Below, piece by piece: positions 63,113 through 64,000 of a stretch of 64,000 bases of DNA (position 1 is the first letter of the stretch; each line of letters opens with the position of its first letter). The stretch covers positions 15,663,889 to 15,727,888 of the forward strand of contig OZ010577.1 of the NCBI GenBank assembly GCA_963932145.1, read 5' to 3'. This DNA is from Acanthosepion lycidas (Eukaryota; Mollusca; Cephalopoda; Sepiida; Sepiidae). Below the pieces are notes generated by a model, which had not been told where the DNA came from, made no database searches, and worked only from the letters and a program-made list of their open reading frames with translations. The translations under genes were made by a program, and so were the position numbers.

Positions 63113-64000
63113 GTGAGCGTAGCATGCAAAGGTTTCGACTCACGTAACAGGAATTTCCTTGAAAAAATTTGTGGACGCAAAATGGGTGATCGCTGTATGT
63201 TTCTCTCCTGCCGTACGTTCTATTTACCTTTACATTCTTTCATTTCACTTTATGAACAGGCAAGAGCCTCCTCTAAAACCGGCTTACAATTATTTTTCAT
63301 TCGAACTCATACAGTGAGCATAGCATGCAAAGGATACCATTCATATAACAGGGATTTCCTTGAAAAACTGTGTGGACGCAAAATGGGTGATCGCTGTATG
63401 TTTCTCTCCTGCCGTGCGTTCTATCTACCTTTACATTTTTTCATTTAACTTTATGAACAGGCAAGAGCCTCCTCTAAAACCTGCTTACAATTATTTTTCA
63501 TTCGAACTCATACAGTGAGCGTAGCATGCAAATGTTACGACTCACGTAACAGGGATTTTCTTGAAAAAGTGTGTGGACGCAAAATGGGTGATCGCTGTAT
63601 GATTCTCTCCTGCCGTGCGTTCTATTTACCTTTACATTCTTTCATTTCACTTTATGAACAGGCAAGAGCCTCCTCTAAAACCGGCTTACAATTATTTTTC
63701 ATTCGAACTCATACAGTGAGCGTAGCATGCGTAGGATACTATTCATATAACAGGGATTTCCTTGAAAAACTGTGTGGACGCAAAATGGGTGATCGCTGTA
63801 TGTTTCTCTCCTGCCGTGCGTTCTATTTACATTTACTTTCTTTCATTTCACTTTATGAACAGGCAAGGACCTCCTCTAAAAACGGCTTACAATTATTTTT
63901 CATTCGAACTCATACAGTGAGCGTAGCATGCAAAGGTTACGACTCACGTAACAGGGATTTCCTTGAAAAACTGTGTGGACGCAAAATGGGTGATCGCTGT
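63113..64000. repeat. Next copy of the same higher-order repeat, cut by the window end
   Basis: It follows 60501-61388 with few changes, for example TATGATTCTC (63599) and GCATGCGTAGG (63726). The array clearly continues beyond the window. Confidence 0.8.

Larger units (their letters stand above)
1..64000. repeat. 201-bp satellite DNA array filling the whole window
   Basis: Head-to-tail copies of one 201-bp unit cover every base. Taking GTGAGCGTAGCATGC as unit start, 317 complete units lie between 195 and 63916, with partial units of 194 bp and 84 bp at the ends. All copies have the same orientation. Spacing of unit starts is an exact multiple of 201 except at sixteen small indels. Most copies differ from the consensus at only a handful of sites, so the array is homogenised. 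The consensus is about 42% GC with nine CpGs. This is the classic organisation of eukaryotic satellite DNA; location on the chromosome and species are inference and cannot be settled here. No unique sequence, gene, tRNA, rRNA, transposon or telomere repeat was seen. Confidence 0.98.

Noticed and set aside
195..63448. More than a hundred open frames on the + strand with 67-residue repeats, up to 647 codons
   Set aside because: They begin and end inside identical repeats, are closed by recurrent stop variants and shifted by indels, and have no unique start, domain or downstream signal. They follow from the unit length and a stop-free frame.
1..64000. CRISPR array
   Set aside because: The whole 201-bp unit is repeated. 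There are no short direct repeats separated by unique spacers, and no cas genes.
1..64000. Transposon or retroelement origin within the window
   Set aside because: No terminal repeats, target-site duplications, poly-A tail or transposase or reverse-transcriptase sequence was found; all sequence is explained by the 201-bp unit.
1..64000. Bacterial or phage repeat region
   Set aside because: More than 300 near-identical 201-bp units with no gene between them fits eukaryotic satellite DNA and no prokaryotic arrangement I know of. Assembly error could alter copy number but not this basic nature.

Overview
The whole 64 kb window is one uninterrupted tandem-repeat (satellite) array. The unit is 201 bp, the copies run head-to-tail on the + strand, and I find no unique flank, gene, RNA gene, transposon or CRISPR array inside it. 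Taking GTGAGCGTAGCATGC as the unit start, there is a partial unit at 1-194, 317 complete units from 195 to 63916, and a partial unit at 63917-64000. I identified 16 small indels (net +5 bp), and they account exactly for the phase at both ends. This architecture points to eukaryotic heterochromatin (centromeric, pericentromeric, subtelomeric, or a sex or B chromosome). I do not recognise the family and cannot name the organism. The consensus is about 42% GC and carries nine CpGs, close to the number expected from composition, so the repeat is not CpG-depleted.

The unit comes in two main types that differ mostly in one short box. Type 1 carries a 17-bp dyad, GTTACGACTCACGTAAC (6-bp arms, 5-bp loop). 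In type 2 the same place reads GATACTATTCATATAAC and the dyad is gone. The first 100 complete units count as 59 type 1 and 41 type 2. A rare hybrid box (type-1 left half, type-2 right half) occurs seven times, always with the same neighbouring 1-bp insertion.

Layout: 1-4415 mosaic with 10-unit and 15-unit offsets; 4416-12257 higher-order repeat of about 9 units marked by a CTCGAG-bearing unit; 12258-20297 higher-order repeat of 6, 9, 11 and 7 units, including a 2,211-bp tandem duplication; 20298-28742 a block copied with a shift of about 17-18 units; 28743-36581 nested units of 7, 8 and 10 monomers; 36582-45831 two near-identical 4,625-bp copies of a 23-monomer block; 45832-50051 a more heterogeneous stretch; 50052-64000 a separate group of subfamilies with 5- to 13-monomer periods.

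Because 201 = 3 x 67 and one frame of the consensus has no stop, long open frames run through many units (longest 51258-53201). They begin and end inside repeats, are closed by recurrent TAA variants, and are interrupted by indels that switch frame. I call none of them a gene. The interest lies in the dimorphic box, the readable record of unequal exchange and conversion, and the large recent duplications.
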